Below, one piece after another: positions 20,998 to 30,539 of a DNA stretch of 45,675 nt. The notes beneath the pieces were generated by a model that saw nothing but the letters and a program-made list of their open reading frames with translations, searched no databases and was not told the DNA's origin. Positions within the stretch are counted from its first letter, which is position 1, and each line of letters begins with the position of its first letter. The DNA lies in the NCBI GenBank assembly GCA_021774965.1, contig JAJFIL010000172.1, positions 1 through 45,675 on the forward strand. Reading direction: 5' to 3'. The position numbers were made by a program, and so were the translations under genes. The stretch is from Alphaproteobacteria bacterium. GTDB lineage: Bacteria > Pseudomonadota > Alphaproteobacteria > JAJFIK01.

Positions 20998-22713
20998 ATG
21001 ACAAAACTCAAAACACTTTTCCTCCTGCTTCTTTCGCTCGGTCTCGCCGCTTGCGGCAACGACCAGTCTGAGGAAGCCTCCGAAACAACGCCTGCTTCTT
21101 CCATTATGGTGGCGGTGGCCAATCCCCTCGCCGCTGAAGCGGCCATGGATATCTTGCGCGAAGGGGGCACTGCCATTGATGCTGCCATCGGAGCACTGGC
21201 AGTTTTAGGCCTAGTTGAGCCACAATCCTCCGGTATCGGCGGCGGCGGATTTCTTCTGTACTATGATGCAGAAACAGGTGAAATCTCAGCCTATGACGGG
21301 CGAGAGACGGCACCTGCCGCCATCCGCCCAGAACATTTTCAAAACCCGGATGGAACGCCGCGATCCTTTGTCGATATCGTTCGTGGCGGGGCATCCGTGG
21401 GGGTGCCAGGAAACCTGGCCGCGCTGGATTTGGTCCATCAGGAACATGGAGCCCTGCCATGGAGTGAATTGTTTGAGGCGGGGGTGGAGATTGCCGAGAC
21501 AGGATTTGCCATAAGCCCTCGGCTGAGATGGTCCATGACGCGCGCGCCCTGGACGGCGCAAATGCCCGACACCTTGGCTTATTTCTATGACGATGCCGGG
21601 AATGTTCTGGAGGAAGGGACGATCCTTCAAAACCCCCACTATGCGGAGACGTTACGGTCAATTGCTTCCGAGGGAGCATCCGTATTCTACGAAGGAGCAA
21701 TTGCTTCTGCGATTGTGGAGAAAGTCAGAGGCTCAGAGGTCAACCCAGGCACCTTGAGCCTGAGAGATATGGCCGACTATCAAGCTGTGGAGCGGGAGGT
21801 CATCTGTTCGCCTTATCGGACATATCAGATTTGCGGCATGCCGCCGCCAACTTCTGGCAGCCTAGTCATTCAAATGGTCCTGGGGCTATTGGAGGGGTTC
21901 GATCTGGCGGCGTTGGAGCCCGGTTCCGTTGAAGCGGTTCATTTGATCTCCGAGGCAAGTCGCCTTGCCTATGCGGATAGAGATATGTTTATCGCGGACC
22001 CGGATTTCGTGGCGGTGCCGGTGCAGGGATTGGTGAGCGATGATTACCTTGGCCAGCGGGCGGCGCAGATCAACCCCATAATCTCCATGGGGGTGGCGGA
22101 GCCGGGCAATCCGTGGCCGGATGATATGGAAGAGCGTTCGCCGGATATCACGCCCGACGTGCCGGGCACAAATCATATGTCCATCGTTGATCAGTATGGA
22201 AATGCTGTTTCCTTCAACTCCAGCGTTGAAAGCGTGTTTGGCAGTCACCTGATCGTTGGAGGGTTCTTTCTCAACAATCAACTGACTGATTTTTCTCGCG
22301 AGCTTCAGCGGGATGGGCGGCCCATTGCCAATGGGGCGGCACCGGGAAAGCGCCCCCGCAGTTCTATGGCCCCCATTATAATACTCAACGCCGATGGCGG
22401 CTTGTTCGCGGTCATGGGGTCTTCGGGGGGCTCGCGCATTCCAACCTATGTGGTGCAGGATATTGTTGCCCTCATTGATTGGGATATGACCATGCAAGAA
22501 GCCATAGACATGCCGCGCCATGCAAATCGCAATGGGGCGACCGATCTGGAAATCGGGACCACTCTTGCGGCAATTGCTCCGGCGCTTGAGGCATTGGGCC
22601 ACAACGTTCGACTGACCCCGTTTGATAGCGGTACCCACAGCATACGCATTGTCGACGGTGTGATGGACGGCGGGGCGGACCCACGCCGGGAGGGGGTCGT
22701 GCTAAGCCAATAG
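20998..22713 (+). CDS. ggt: Gamma-glutamyltransferase lipoprotein
   Basis: This enzyme cleaves or transfers gamma-glutamyl groups from glutathione in the periplasm. The N terminus is a lipoprotein signal (LLLLSLGLAAC, Cys at about 19). Family motifs include GGTAIDAAIGALAVLGLVEP, SSGIGGGGFLLYY, DGRETAP and, near the C terminus, GSSGGSRIP. The autoprocessing site is before T391 (PGTNHMSIVD), giving the small subunit with the catalytic Thr; the usual second Thr (TTH) is Asn here. At 571 aa it has normal length. It converges on glk with a 12-bp overlap. Start ATG 20998 has only a weak ribosome site. Confidence 0.93.
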   Translation: MTKLKTLFLLLLSLGLAACGNDQSEEASETTPASSIMVAVANPLAAEAAMDILREGGTAIDAAIGALAVLGLVEPQSSGIGGGGFLLYYDAETGEISAYDGRETAPAAIRPEHFQNPDGTPRSFVDIVRGGASVGVPGNLAALDLVHQEHGALPWSELFEAGVEIAETGFAISPRLRWSMTRAPWTAQMPDTLAYFYDDAGNVLEEGTILQNPHYAETLRSIASEGASVFYEGAIASAIVEKVRGSEVNPGTLSLRDMADYQAVEREVICSPYRTYQICGMPPPTSGSLVIQMVLGLLEGFDLAALEPGSVEAVHLISEASRLAYADRDMFIADPDFVAVPVQGLVSDDYLGQRAAQINPIISMGVAEPGNPWPDDMEERSPDITPDVPGTNHMSIVDQYGNAVSFNSSVESVFGSHLIVGGFFLNNQLTDFSRELQRDGRPIANGAAPGKRPRSSMAPIIILNADGGLFAVMGSSGGSRIPTYVVQDIVALIDWDMTMQEAIDMPRHANRNGATDLEIGTTLAAIAPALEALGHNVRLTPFDSGTHSIRIVDGVMDGGADPRREGVVLSQ

Positions 22714-23685
22714 GCGCGATGCCTGCTCAAGACAGCCGAGCAAGGCAAGGTCAGGCTGTTTGACCAGATAGGTCGGGACCGGGGCGAGGTAATCGCTAAA
22801 TCGCCCCTTGGCCATAAAGCGTCTGCGGAAGAGGTCTTCATCGAACAAATCGCCCCATTGCTCACCCCATTGGGGAACGATCCCACCGCCCACATACAGC
22901 CCGCCTTTTGCCCCAAGGGTCAGCACGAGATCGCCGGCGACAGACCCCAGCCAGCCGCAGAACAGCCGCACGGTTTCCTGAGCCAGTGTTTCACCCCGGC
23001 GCGCGGCGTTGGCGATGTCTACTGCGGCAGGGCGGCCTTTCAGGTCGACCCCGTCTAATGCTGCGAGAGTTATGTGAAGCGTCTCCAGCCCGGGCCCGGA
23101 AAGAAGACGCTCCGCTGAAGCATGGCCATGCTGGCGCAGTAGATGAAACACCACGGCGATTTCCCGCTCGGTGCTGGGGGCGAGATCCACATGGCCTCCC
23201 TCGCCGGACAAGGGCGCCCATGATCCGCTCGCGGAGGGTATGAGGCCTGAAACACCCAAGCCTGTGCCCGGCGCAATGATTGCCTTGGGCGCGGCTGTAT
23301 CGGGGGTGCCCTCACCGATTTGCTGCGTGTCGCTCCCCTTGAAACGTAGAAGGCCTAGCGCCGCTGCGCTCATATCATTCATGATATGGATTTTGGGAAA
23401 AGCCTGGGCCGAGGAAATGATCTTTGGATCCACCACCCAAGGGCAGTTGGTCATTTGGATAGAGCCATCGCCCCTTACCGGCCCCGCGGCACAGAAGACA
23501 GCGCCGGCAAGCTCAGCAGCAGACGTGTCCTTGGTTTCCAGATACTGGCTTAGCGCTTCTTCCAGCGTGGCAACCCCAGCCACCATCATCACATCGGGTT
23601 TGATGGCTTCTGCGCTGGGCGCATCAGGATCAGCAATGGCAAAGCGCGCATGGGTGCCGCCGATGTCTGCCACCAACACCGTCAT
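22702..23685 (-). CDS. glk: Glucokinase
   Basis: Glk phosphorylates glucose to glucose-6-phosphate with ATP in the cytosol. The ATPase-fold phosphate motif VADIGGTHARFA is at the N terminus. CPWVVDP and MNDMSAAALG are the sugar-site segments of the bacterial Glk family, and APGTGLGVSGL and SGEGGHVDLAP (with the EGGH signature) follow. GGLYVGGGIVPQ is the adenosine motif. The length, 327 aa, is normal. Its ATG overlaps the stop of tam by 4 bp, so histidine kinase-tam-glk form an operon. The 3' end overlaps the convergent ggt by 12 bp. Confidence 0.95.
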   Translation of the reverse strand: MTVLVADIGGTHARFAIADPDAPSAEAIKPDVMMVAGVATLEEALSQYLETKDTSAAELAGAVFCAAGPVRGDGSIQMTNCPWVVDPKIISSAQAFPKIHIMNDMSAAALGLLRFKGSDTQQIGEGTPDTAAPKAIIAPGTGLGVSGLIPSASGSWAPLSGEGGHVDLAPSTEREIAVVFHLLRQHGHASAERLLSGPGLETLHITLAALDGVDLKGRPAAVDIANAARRGETLAQETVRLFCGWLGSVAGDLVLTLGAKGGLYVGGGIVPQWGEQWGDLFDEDLFRRRFMAKGRFSDYLAPVPTYLVKQPDLALLGCLEQASRLLA

Positions 23686-24449
23686 TTAACAGCCACCATG
23701 AAGAGCCGGGTGAAAGGAAACAAAGTCTTGCCGTCAGCTGCTTGAGGATAAGCCTTGCGTAGGCGCGCCTTGTAAGCCTCACAAAAGGCATCTCGTTCTT
23801 CACCTTCCGCAAGATGAGGTAAATACCCCGTCAGTGCGCTGCCTGATACCCATTTAAAGACCGCATCATCGCCCTCGAGAATTTGATAATAGGTTGTCTC
23901 CCACATATCGAAATGACGCACATGGGGGGCGATGCGATCATAATAGATGCTTGCAGCGTCCATGGGGGCAAAGGGGGAAAGGTCGCGCGTTTTATCTGCC
24001 CACGGACCACTTTTGGCGGTCTCGAAAAGAAGCCGGTGCGAAGGAGCGACAAAATTTCGGGGCATTTGCACGGCAAGGCCGCCGCCTTCGTTGAGCGCCC
24101 CTAAAAGCCGCTCAAAAAGCGCATCATGATCCGGTATCCAATGAAGTGCTGCGTTGGAGAGGATCAGATCGAACTTCTCTCGCGGCTCCCATGTGCCAAG
24201 ATCAGCTTCCATCCATGTTGCGGAGGGTAGATCGTCGCGGGCCTTGGCCAGCATCTCTGGGGAATTATCAACGCCCGTTAAGGCCGCATCAGGAAAGCGG
24301 GCGCCGACAGCGGCAGTAGAGTTTCCGGTGCCGCACCCCAAGTCCACGGCGTGTGTCACATCAATTGGCGGAATACGGTCAATAAGTTCAGCAATGGGAC
24401 GTTCACGATAGTTGGCAAAGGCAAGATAGGCTTCCGGGTTCCAACTCAT
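23682..24449 (-). CDS. tam: Trans-aconitate 2-methyltransferase-like SAM methyltransferase
   Basis: Tam methylates trans-aconitate, an inhibitor of aconitase, using SAM. The sequence begins with the family signature MSWNPEAYLAF-NYRERPIAEL. The SAM-binding motif is VDLGCGTGNSTAAV, then TGVDNSPEMLAKAR and NAALHWIPDH, as in Tam. The length of 255 aa is usual. It sits between the histidine kinase and glk, overlapping both by 4 bp (ATGA type), so expression is coupled. The assignment to Tam rather than a related methyltransferase is based on the whole N terminus and is fairly safe. Confidence 0.92.
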   Translation of the reverse strand: MSWNPEAYLAFANYRERPIAELIDRIPPIDVTHAVDLGCGTGNSTAAVGARFPDAALTGVDNSPEMLAKARDDLPSATWMEADLGTWEPREKFDLILSNAALHWIPDHDALFERLLGALNEGGGLAVQMPRNFVAPSHRLLFETAKSGPWADKTRDLSPFAPMDAASIYYDRIAPHVRHFDMWETTYYQILEGDDAVFKWVSGSALTGYLPHLAEGEERDAFCEAYKARLRKAYPQAADGKTLFPFTRLFMVAVK

Positions 24450-25945
24450 GCATGGGTCTCCTGGTCATTGGGGTTTGGGATAAAGATGCGGAACTCTGTT
24501 CCTGAAATGCCGGTGCGCAAGAGCTCCAGTGTTCCGCCGTGGCTCTGGACAAGTTCGGCGGCGATGGCAAGCCCGAGGCCCGTGCCTTCTGAGCGCGTGC
24601 TGACAAAGGCTTGGAAAATGGTTTCTCGAACATGGGCCGGAATGCCGGGGCCGGTATCTTCTACGCAAATCTCCCAACCACCCTCAGTCTCGTTGGCTGC
24701 GATGGTGATGAGCTTGACCTTTGTGTCCTCGCTCTCGCGTAAGGCATTGGCTGCGTTGCGGACGAGGTTCATCAGAACACGGAACAGCTGATCAGGATCG
24801 GCATTGATCACAAGCCCTGTCGGCACACTACTGACAAGGGCAATTTCTGTGTCCGGGCCAAGTTCCTGACTTGCGGCCACATCTCCCACCAGAGCAGAGA
24901 AATCAAAATCAATCCGCTCGGGGGTGGCGACCTCCGCCTTGCCGAATTTAAGAACATTGGTGGAAAGGTCCACGGCCCTGTCGATGGCGGCAACCAGCCG
25001 CGGCGCGGCGCTTTGCACCGAAGGGTCCTCGCTCATGGCGATGCGATCCGTCAGTAGTTGCGCCGTGGTGAGGATATTGCGCAGGTCGTGGTTGATTTTG
25101 GAGACCGCTTCGCCAAGGGCCGCCAGCCGGGCGCGCTGACGCAAGGAGGCCCGCACATCATGTTGCAAATCCGCAAGGGCCTTTTCCGCATCCCCCAGCT
25201 CACCCATATAATGGGTCTGAGACAGGATGCGGCTGGCATCCTCCGGTGATTTACGAAACGCGATCATGTTCCCGGTGATGCGGTGCATGGGCTGGACCAG
25301 CAATCGGTAGAGCGTGGCAAACAACAAGAGCCCGGTCACCAGAGAGATGATGGCCGCCACGAACCAGATGGTGCTGGAATAGTTCAACATGGCGATGCGC
25401 AAGGAATTCTCCCGCGCGGCATATTCCACTGCCACACCGTTTTCGTCGGGTACGGAAATGATGTTGAGGATGCGGCTACCATCTCCGGTCATGGTGTTCC
25501 AGGCCCCGGCGACCTGGGATAGGAAATCCTGCTCGGCCAGATTGAGAGACGCATCAATGCGAAACGGCACAGAGCTCTGCAGTACCAATTGGCGGATGGA
25601 ATTGCGTCGGATGGCGACGGCCAGAATGCCGGCGGTCTCCAGGATCTCGCCTTTGGTGGCTTCCGAGACCTCGCCTTCGATCTGGGTCAACTCGAGGATG
25701 TCGCCGATATCCCGGGCCACCAGGCGGTCGGCAAATTCCAGGGTGGTCTCGCGGGCATGGGCCGCGAGCAAGGCGCTTTCAGCGCGCTGCACCAGCCAGT
25801 CATGACGGTAAAGGGCAATGGTTGGCACATAAATGATCAGCTGGGCGGCCATCACATAGATAATGGCGGCCAGCACAAGGCGACCGGACAGGGATTGAAG
25901 CCCTGCCATGACCGAATGCCATAGCTTGTCGAGACCTGCCAGCAC
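24446..25945 (-). CDS. Membrane sensor histidine kinase
   Basis: A 499-aa sensor kinase. Two transmembrane segments (about 21-46 and 190-213) flank a periplasmic sensor region of about 145 residues. A HAMP-like linker follows (RLLVQPMHRITGNMIAFRKSPEDASRIL). The phosphoacceptor is H286 in SKINHDLRNIL. The ATP-binding domain has N box NLVRNAANAL, G1 DTGPGIP, F region IFQAF and G2 STRSEGTGLGLAIA. GTG 25945 follows AAGGTGGG. No response regulator gene is adjacent, so the kinase is an orphan in this window; tam and glk lie downstream and are probably cotranscribed. The signal is unknown. Confidence 0.93.
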   Translation of the reverse strand: MLAGLDKLWHSVMAGLQSLSGRLVLAAIIYVMAAQLIIYVPTIALYRHDWLVQRAESALLAAHARETTLEFADRLVARDIGDILELTQIEGEVSEATKGEILETAGILAVAIRRNSIRQLVLQSSVPFRIDASLNLAEQDFLSQVAGAWNTMTGDGSRILNIISVPDENGVAVEYAARENSLRIAMLNYSSTIWFVAAIISLVTGLLLFATLYRLLVQPMHRITGNMIAFRKSPEDASRILSQTHYMGELGDAEKALADLQHDVRASLRQRARLAALGEAVSKINHDLRNILTTAQLLTDRIAMSEDPSVQSAAPRLVAAIDRAVDLSTNVLKFGKAEVATPERIDFDFSALVGDVAASQELGPDTEIALVSSVPTGLVINADPDQLFRVLMNLVRNAANALRESEDTKVKLITIAANETEGGWEICVEDTGPGIPAHVRETIFQAFVSTRSEGTGLGLAIAAELVQSHGGTLELLRTGISGTEFRIFIPNPNDQETHA

Positions 25946-26083
25946 CTCTACCCACCTTGCCGCTTGCGCGTGTTCCTCACGGGTTCGTGATCATGCGAAC
26001 TATGACATGTTCAAGGCCAAATTAGGCCCCCCGAACGCTGGCAAACCGATATCTGATTTTTGCTGCCTTAACCGTGAAATAGA

Positions 26084-27523
26084 TCAAGGAAGTTTGAGTA
26101 GACTGCGTACGATGAACCGGTTGCGGGCACCAAACAAAAACGGCGTATAGAGCGCTCCGGCGGCACGTTTGGATATCTCACCCAATGTCGGATAAGGCGC
26201 GATATAACCCGTAAAGGCAGAGATTTTCAGCCCTGCACTCATGGCCAGCACCCAAGTCTGGATCAACTCCCCCGCATGAGCCCCGACGATGGAAGCGCCC
26301 AGAATTTTGCCGTTCTTGTGCACCTGTACCTTGATCATGCCGGCGATCTCCCGCTCAGCCATGGCCCGGTCATTTTCTGCAAAAGGCCAGCGCAGCACGT
26401 TGACTTTACCCTTGCCGAACTGAGCAACGGCTTGCGCCTCGCTAAGACCCACATGGGCCAGTTCCGGGTCCGTATAGGTCACCCACGGCACAATGGAATG
26501 ATCTGCCTTTGCGGGCAGGCGATAAAGCATATTCCGAACCGCGATCCCGGCATGATAGCCCGCCACATGAGTAAACTGCAGGCCGCCGGCAACATCCCCT
26601 AGAGCAAAGACGCGCTTGTTCGTCGTGCGCAGTCGGGCATCGGTCTTAACCCCCCGCGCTGTATATTCAATACCAGCTGCCTCCAGCCCCAGGCCTTCCA
26701 CCGTCGGCGCGCGACCTGTGGCGATCAGCAAGTGCGAGCCTTCTAGGGTCTGTGATGCGCCTTCATGCATGACGGTAGCGGCAGTGCCGCCCCCGTTGGG
26801 GGCAAGGCTGGTCACGGTAGCTCCTTCAAGCAGGTTGATGCCATCGGCAATCAAACTGTCTCGAACCACTTGCACCAGTTCCGGGTCATCATTGCCAAGA
26901 ATGGTCTTGCCTTCGATGATGGTAACCTCAGCGCCAAGTCGCCGGTGAGCTTGGGCCATCTCAATCCCGATGGGGCCACCGCCGATGATGATCAGATGGC
27001 TGGGCGGGGTTTTGTTCTCAAAGATGGTCTCATTGGTAAGATGAGAAACTTCATTGATGCCTGGGATGGGCGGCACAGCTGCCGAAGAACCTGTAGCCAG
27101 AGCAAAGAACTTGGCGTGGATACGCTTGCCATCCACCTCTACCTCGCGAGGGCCGGCAAATTGTGCGGCGCCTTGGATAACCTTGACGCCTAACTCTTCA
27201 AACCGCTTCACCGAATCCACGGGCGCAATGGTGCCGATCACCTCATGGACATGAGCGTGAACCGCGCTGAAATCTACATTGGCGGCTTGCGGGGCAATGC
27301 CAAAGGGCGCGCCACTGCCCATGCGTTTTGCCTGTTTGGCGGCAGCCAGAAGAGCCTTTGAAGGAACGCAGCCGGTGTGCAGGCAGTCCCCGCCCATAAC
27401 GCCGTCGCGAATGTTCTTTTCAATCAGCACCACCCGCGCGCCCATTTGAACCGCGCCCGCAGCCACTGATAGTCCCGCCGAGCCTGCGCCGATCACGCAG
27501 ATATCGCATTTGATCCGTTCCAT
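26084..27523 (-). CDS. FAD-dependent pyridine nucleotide-disulfide oxidoreductase (not mercuric reductase)
   Basis: A 479-aa flavoenzyme with FAD motif GAGSAGLSVAAGA, redox pair C47/C52 (GGDCLHTGCVPSKAL), NAD(P) motif GGGPIGIEMAQ, FAD motif FALGDVAGG and the dimerisation domain with YTDPELAHVGLSE. It lacks the C-terminal CC of MerA and ends SLLKLP, so it is a chromosomal lipoamide-dehydrogenase-like enzyme of unknown substrate. It lies 12 bp after a TVP38/TMEM64 gene, with its AGGAG inside that gene's end, and after a DUF547 gene. This DUF547-TVP38-flavoprotein group recurs in other bacteria, which points to a shared membrane redox role. Confidence 0.92.
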   Translation of the reverse strand: MERIKCDICVIGAGSAGLSVAAGAVQMGARVVLIEKNIRDGVMGGDCLHTGCVPSKALLAAAKQAKRMGSGAPFGIAPQAANVDFSAVHAHVHEVIGTIAPVDSVKRFEELGVKVIQGAAQFAGPREVEVDGKRIHAKFFALATGSSAAVPPIPGINEVSHLTNETIFENKTPPSHLIIIGGGPIGIEMAQAHRRLGAEVTIIEGKTILGNDDPELVQVVRDSLIADGINLLEGATVTSLAPNGGGTAATVMHEGASQTLEGSHLLIATGRAPTVEGLGLEAAGIEYTARGVKTDARLRTTNKRVFALGDVAGGLQFTHVAGYHAGIAVRNMLYRLPAKADHSIVPWVTYTDPELAHVGLSEAQAVAQFGKGKVNVLRWPFAENDRAMAEREIAGMIKVQVHKNGKILGASIVGAHAGELIQTWVLAMSAGLKISAFTGYIAPYPTLGEISKRAAGALYTPFLFGARNRFIVRSLLKLP

Positions 27524-27535
27524 GATGATGAACTC

Positions 27536-28336
27536 CTAGCTTGCCTTGCGCCCGCGCAAATGGCGCAGGACGACGGGGATCAGGGCAACAAGGCCCAGGG
27601 CGACAAAGGCGATAAAAATTTCGGTTGTGAGCAGGTCGCCAAAATTGATGGGCAGATCGCAGCTCCCTGCCGCTACGGTGCCAGATGTTTCATCGGCGAG
27701 ACAGGCTTGGAACCCTTCGTTTGCTTGGGCTGAGGTAAAGATGCTGTCGAGACTGCCACCCAAGTATGCAAATGCAAGAGTGCCGGGAATGATCCCAAAA
27801 AATGTCGTAACAACATAGGTCCGCAAACGAACACCAAGAAATGCGGGGGCGATGTTGACCAGCCAAAATGGAAACAAAGGTACAAGCCGAAGGAACATAA
27901 GATAGTGAAAGGCGTCTTCCTCAAACCCTTTTGCAAGCCGATCCAATGCTGGGCCCGCGCGCGCCCTTAAGTAATCGCCGATGGCAGACTTGGCGACGAG
28001 AAAGGCAATTGTTGCGCCGATGGTGGCCGCGAATATGACGCTGAGCCAGGCCAAAAGCCAGCCGCACAAGAACCCGCCAAGGATTGTCAAGATGCCGGCT
28101 CCTGGAACAAACATCAGTGCGACCACGACAATGTAAATAGCCATGAAAACAAGAATGGCGAGGACGTAATTTTCGCGCACAAACATCTGGAGGGCATCAG
28201 TGCTATCTGCAATCACCCGTGGGCGAAGATATTCATGCCAGCCCATGGCGAACACCAGCCCGAGCAAGGCGGCAATAATAATAAGTGGCATGAGGCGCGT
28301 GAAACTGATCCGCGGCTTCTTTTCAGAAGCTGTCAT
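27536..28336 (-). CDS. TVP38/TMEM64 (DedA-like) membrane protein
   Basis: The 266-aa protein has about six hydrophobic segments. Its centre shows the SNARE-assoc/VTT-domain signature: VPGAGILTILGGFLCGWL, then GATIAFLVAKSAIGDYL, then FLRLVPLFPFWLVNIAPAFLGV and FGIIPGTLAFAYLGGSL. DedA-superfamily proteins act in membrane lipid or proton-linked transport; the substrate here is unknown. Start ATG 28336 follows AAAGGAG. It is placed between a DUF547 gene and a flavoenzyme gene on the same strand, 12 bp from the latter. Confidence 0.92.
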   Translation of the reverse strand: MTASEKKPRISFTRLMPLIIIAALLGLVFAMGWHEYLRPRVIADSTDALQMFVRENYVLAILVFMAIYIVVVALMFVPGAGILTILGGFLCGWLLAWLSVIFAATIGATIAFLVAKSAIGDYLRARAGPALDRLAKGFEEDAFHYLMFLRLVPLFPFWLVNIAPAFLGVRLRTYVVTTFFGIIPGTLAFAYLGGSLDSIFTSAQANEGFQACLADETSGTVAAGSCDLPINFGDLLTTEIFIAFVALGLVALIPVVLRHLRGRKAS

Positions 28337-28413
28337 CTACTCTTCTCCTTTGGGGGTGACTTATCTATGTGGGCCCATTTATGTGGACACTACGGCCCAT
28401 CAAGGTCCGTTGA

Positions 28414-29268
28414 CTAGTGGCCATCGACCGGTTCGTCAGGCTCGTTGAGACCCCAATCATATCCATACCCTGAAATGCGGCTGATGCCCTCCATCTCACG
28501 GAGGAGGTCTGCATCTGCATAGCGCCGAATATGACCAAGGACTTCTCCATCACTTCCGCCAAAATCTCGCTTGTACCAATTATAGATCGAAGAAAGCCGT
28601 ATGCGTCCGTCCTCGACGTGTACAGCCCGGGGGTGGTTTACAAATGCATGGGCGGCTTCGTCGAGTTGGCTTTCCAAATTTTCGCCTCCAAAAGGCTCAG
28701 TGGGTAAATTGGGACAGCCCATTGAGGCGCAGTTGATGGCGTAATGAATGCGGGGGGCTTCGAAAATCGGTCGCAGGATGTGGTTCTCAATATCCCCAAG
28801 GCTCAGATCAAATCCCTCAACCGTAATAAGGTCATGTCCCCAGGGGCCGATGGCGATTAGTCGCCCATATTTGATCCGGCGGATAGATCGCACCGGATAA
28901 TGATCCAGGATGACTTTGACGGTCAGGGCATTATAAAGATTGGCCCAATAGGCCAGTTGCTTGGTGCGGGACAATTGCGTTGGGACAAGGGCTGTCAGCC
29001 CCTCAATATAGCCCTCTAGTGCTGCGCGATCTGTCGCAGAGACGGCTTGATAATCAAAGCGGTTGACCCCCTCGGGCCCCTCGCTCAGATAACTATCGAG
29101 GATATTGCCCCAGATACTGTGGTCCAGAGGGCTTGTTTCTGTCTCGCTATGGGCTGAAAAATGGCGGGTTACTGCGTTTCCTGCGGCAAGGGCGGCGATG
29201 GGTGCAAGAACTCCCGCGGCCAGAGTGAGGGCCAAGCCTAATGTCAAGAATCTGGTTCTCGCCTGCAT
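28414..29268 (-). CDS. DUF547 exported protein
   Basis: The protein (284 aa from ATG 29268, behind AGGTGAT) begins with a signal peptide (FLTLGLALTLAAGVLAPIAALA). The DUF547 domain is recognised by QLAYWANLYNALTVKVILDHYP, SLGDIENHILRP and the Cys-containing IHYAINCASMGCPNLP, followed by FVNHPRAVHVE and SIYNWYKRDF. The fold resembles papain/transglutaminase-like proteins, with a conserved Cys-x5-Cys here, but the activity is unproven. It heads the operon with the TVP38/TMEM64 and flavoenzyme genes, 77 bp upstream of the former. Location: periplasm. Confidence 0.9.
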   Translation of the reverse strand: MQARTRFLTLGLALTLAAGVLAPIAALAAGNAVTRHFSAHSETETSPLDHSIWGNILDSYLSEGPEGVNRFDYQAVSATDRAALEGYIEGLTALVPTQLSRTKQLAYWANLYNALTVKVILDHYPVRSIRRIKYGRLIAIGPWGHDLITVEGFDLSLGDIENHILRPIFEAPRIHYAINCASMGCPNLPTEPFGGENLESQLDEAAHAFVNHPRAVHVEDGRIRLSSIYNWYKRDFGGSDGEVLGHIRRYADADLLREMEGISRISGYGYDWGLNEPDEPVDGH

Positions 29269-29384
29269 CAAATATCACCTGGATAGCCTTACAAGTGTCT
29301 AGGATGCAGGACCTCGGGGGCAGTTACCTGCCGGGAAACCTCATTGGGGCCCTTTGAAGGGCAGATGGGAAGGGCAGAGAGCAT

Positions 29385-29413
29385 TTGACTTCCCCGCCTC
29401 AAGCCCCTATAGA
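29385..29413 (+). promoter_or_regulatory. Sigma-70-type promoter of rpmH
   Basis: TTGACT (29385-29390) and TATAGA (29408-29413) are spaced by 17 bp, 79 bp before the rpmH start. This is a near-consensus housekeeping promoter, fitting strong expression of a ribosomal protein and the rnpA genes downstream. Confidence 0.7.
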
Positions 29414-29492
29414 ACGCGGCCTTGCTGGGGTTTTGATGCCCTTTGACTATTTGGCCTTTGGGCCTTTGACCACTTATTTGAGGGTATTCCTC

Positions 29493-29627
29493 GTGAAACG
29501 TACATTTCAGCCGAGCAAACTGGTCCGGAAACGCCGTCATGGCTTCCGCTCCCGTATCGCAACCAAAGCCGGTCGTCAGATCGTCGCTCGCCGTCGGGCG
29601 AAGGGTCGTAAGCGGCTTTCTGCCTAA
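29493..29627 (+). CDS. rpmH: 50S ribosomal protein L34
   Basis: The 44-aa protein is the complete L34 of the large ribosomal subunit: it starts (M)[20 protein letters not shown] and ends GRKRLSA, extremely basic, as in all bacteria. GTG 29493 is used as start; GAGGG lies about 8 nt upstream. A longer open frame upstream is not part of the protein. It is followed by rnpA, the near-universal order. Confidence 0.97.
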   Translation: MKRTFQPSKLVRKRRHGFRSRIATKAGRQIVARRRAKGRKRLSA

Positions 29628-29731
29628 ATTGACCTTGGCCGCCTAAGTTAGCCTTGGCAGCCTAGTCGGATATTGCGGTCGCCTCGCCAGCAAGGCCATT
29701 CCTTGGGCTTTGCGCCAGGGAGCAATCGGCC

Positions 29732-30127
29732 ATGACAAGCATCGATCTCCAGGTTCTCAGAAAACGCGCTGACTTTCTGCGCCTTAATCGGGGCAGGCGC
29801 TTTGCTGCGCCCGGCCTTGTGCTGCAGGCTGCAAAGACGCCGGATGCCGCCGCCGACAGCCATATTTCCAGGGTTGGCCTGACCGTGACCAAGAAGATCG
29901 GCAATTCAGTGGTCCGCAACAGAACCCGCCGCCGCCTGCGTGAAGCCGCGCGACAGATCTTGGGCGTTGCAGGTCAGCCGGGCTATGACTATGTGCTCAT
30001 TGCGCGGGCAACCACCGGCGCCCGCAGTTTCGAAGATATCAAGACCGACCTCGCAAGGGGTTTGGAAGTGGTGCACAAGCCTCGGAAACCGAAGACTGAG
30101 GCCAAGAAAGAGGGAGCAGCCAGATGA
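29732..30127 (+). CDS. rnpA: Ribonuclease P protein component
   Basis: RnpA binds the RNase P RNA and helps it mature tRNA 5' ends. The signature [23 protein letters not shown], including the RNR motif, is at about residues 50-72. The N terminus has [13 protein letters not shown], and the C-terminal tail is Lys-rich ([15 protein letters not shown]). At 131 aa it is a normal length. It lies between rpmH and yidD and overlaps yidD by 4 bp. Confidence 0.96.
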   Translation: MTSIDLQVLRKRADFLRLNRGRRFAAPGLVLQAAKTPDAAADSHISRVGLTVTKKIGNSVVRNRTRRRLREAARQILGVAGQPGYDYVLIARATTGARSFEDIKTDLARGLEVVHKPRKPKTEAKKEGAAR

Positions 30128-30435
30128 AAATCCGCCAAATTCCCGCCTTTCTGCTGCGTCAGCCCATCCATCTTTATCGCCTGGTGATCTCGCCGCTCCT
30201 GCCGCCCAGCTGCCGCTATCAGCCGACCTGTTCGGCCTATGCCATTGAGGCGCTGCAGAAACATGGGGCGTTGCGCGGGGGCATGTTGGCGGCCCGGCGA
30301 ATTTCGCGCTGCCATCCAGTTAAGTTTCTAGGGGGCGGGTCAGGCTTTGACCCGGTCCCTCCGGCAGAAGGCCGCGACAAATCAACGGCAGATGGCCGCA
30401 GAAAGAATAGTTACGCATCCGATAACGAGTGCTAA
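30124..30435 (+). CDS. yidD: Membrane protein insertion efficiency factor YidD
   Basis: YidD is a small membrane-associated protein that assists YidC-mediated insertion. The family core is intact: [36 protein letters not shown] and [22 protein letters not shown], with the three conserved Cys. The N terminus carries an amphipathic helix ([15 protein letters not shown]). The 103-aa form has a polar tail of about 23 residues beyond the core. It overlaps rnpA by 4 bp and precedes yidC. Confidence 0.96.
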   Translation: MKIRQIPAFLLRQPIHLYRLVISPLLPPSCRYQPTCSAYAIEALQKHGALRGGMLAARRISRCHPVKFLGGGSGFDPVPPAEGRDKSTADGRRKNSYASDNEC

Positions 30436-30539
30436 AAGGACGCGCGCACCAGACAGCCAGAGCGGCCTGGGATCATTTCCCTATGGCGGCTTGCGCAAAT
30501 ATTCAGTGGTTGCGCCATTAATCTAAGGTCAGGGGACCC

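Noticed and set aside
26084-27523. Second mercuric reductase
   Set aside because: It has the redox Cys pair of the superfamily but lacks the C-terminal vicinal Cys pair of MerA and sits in a DUF547/TVP38 operon, not with mer genes.
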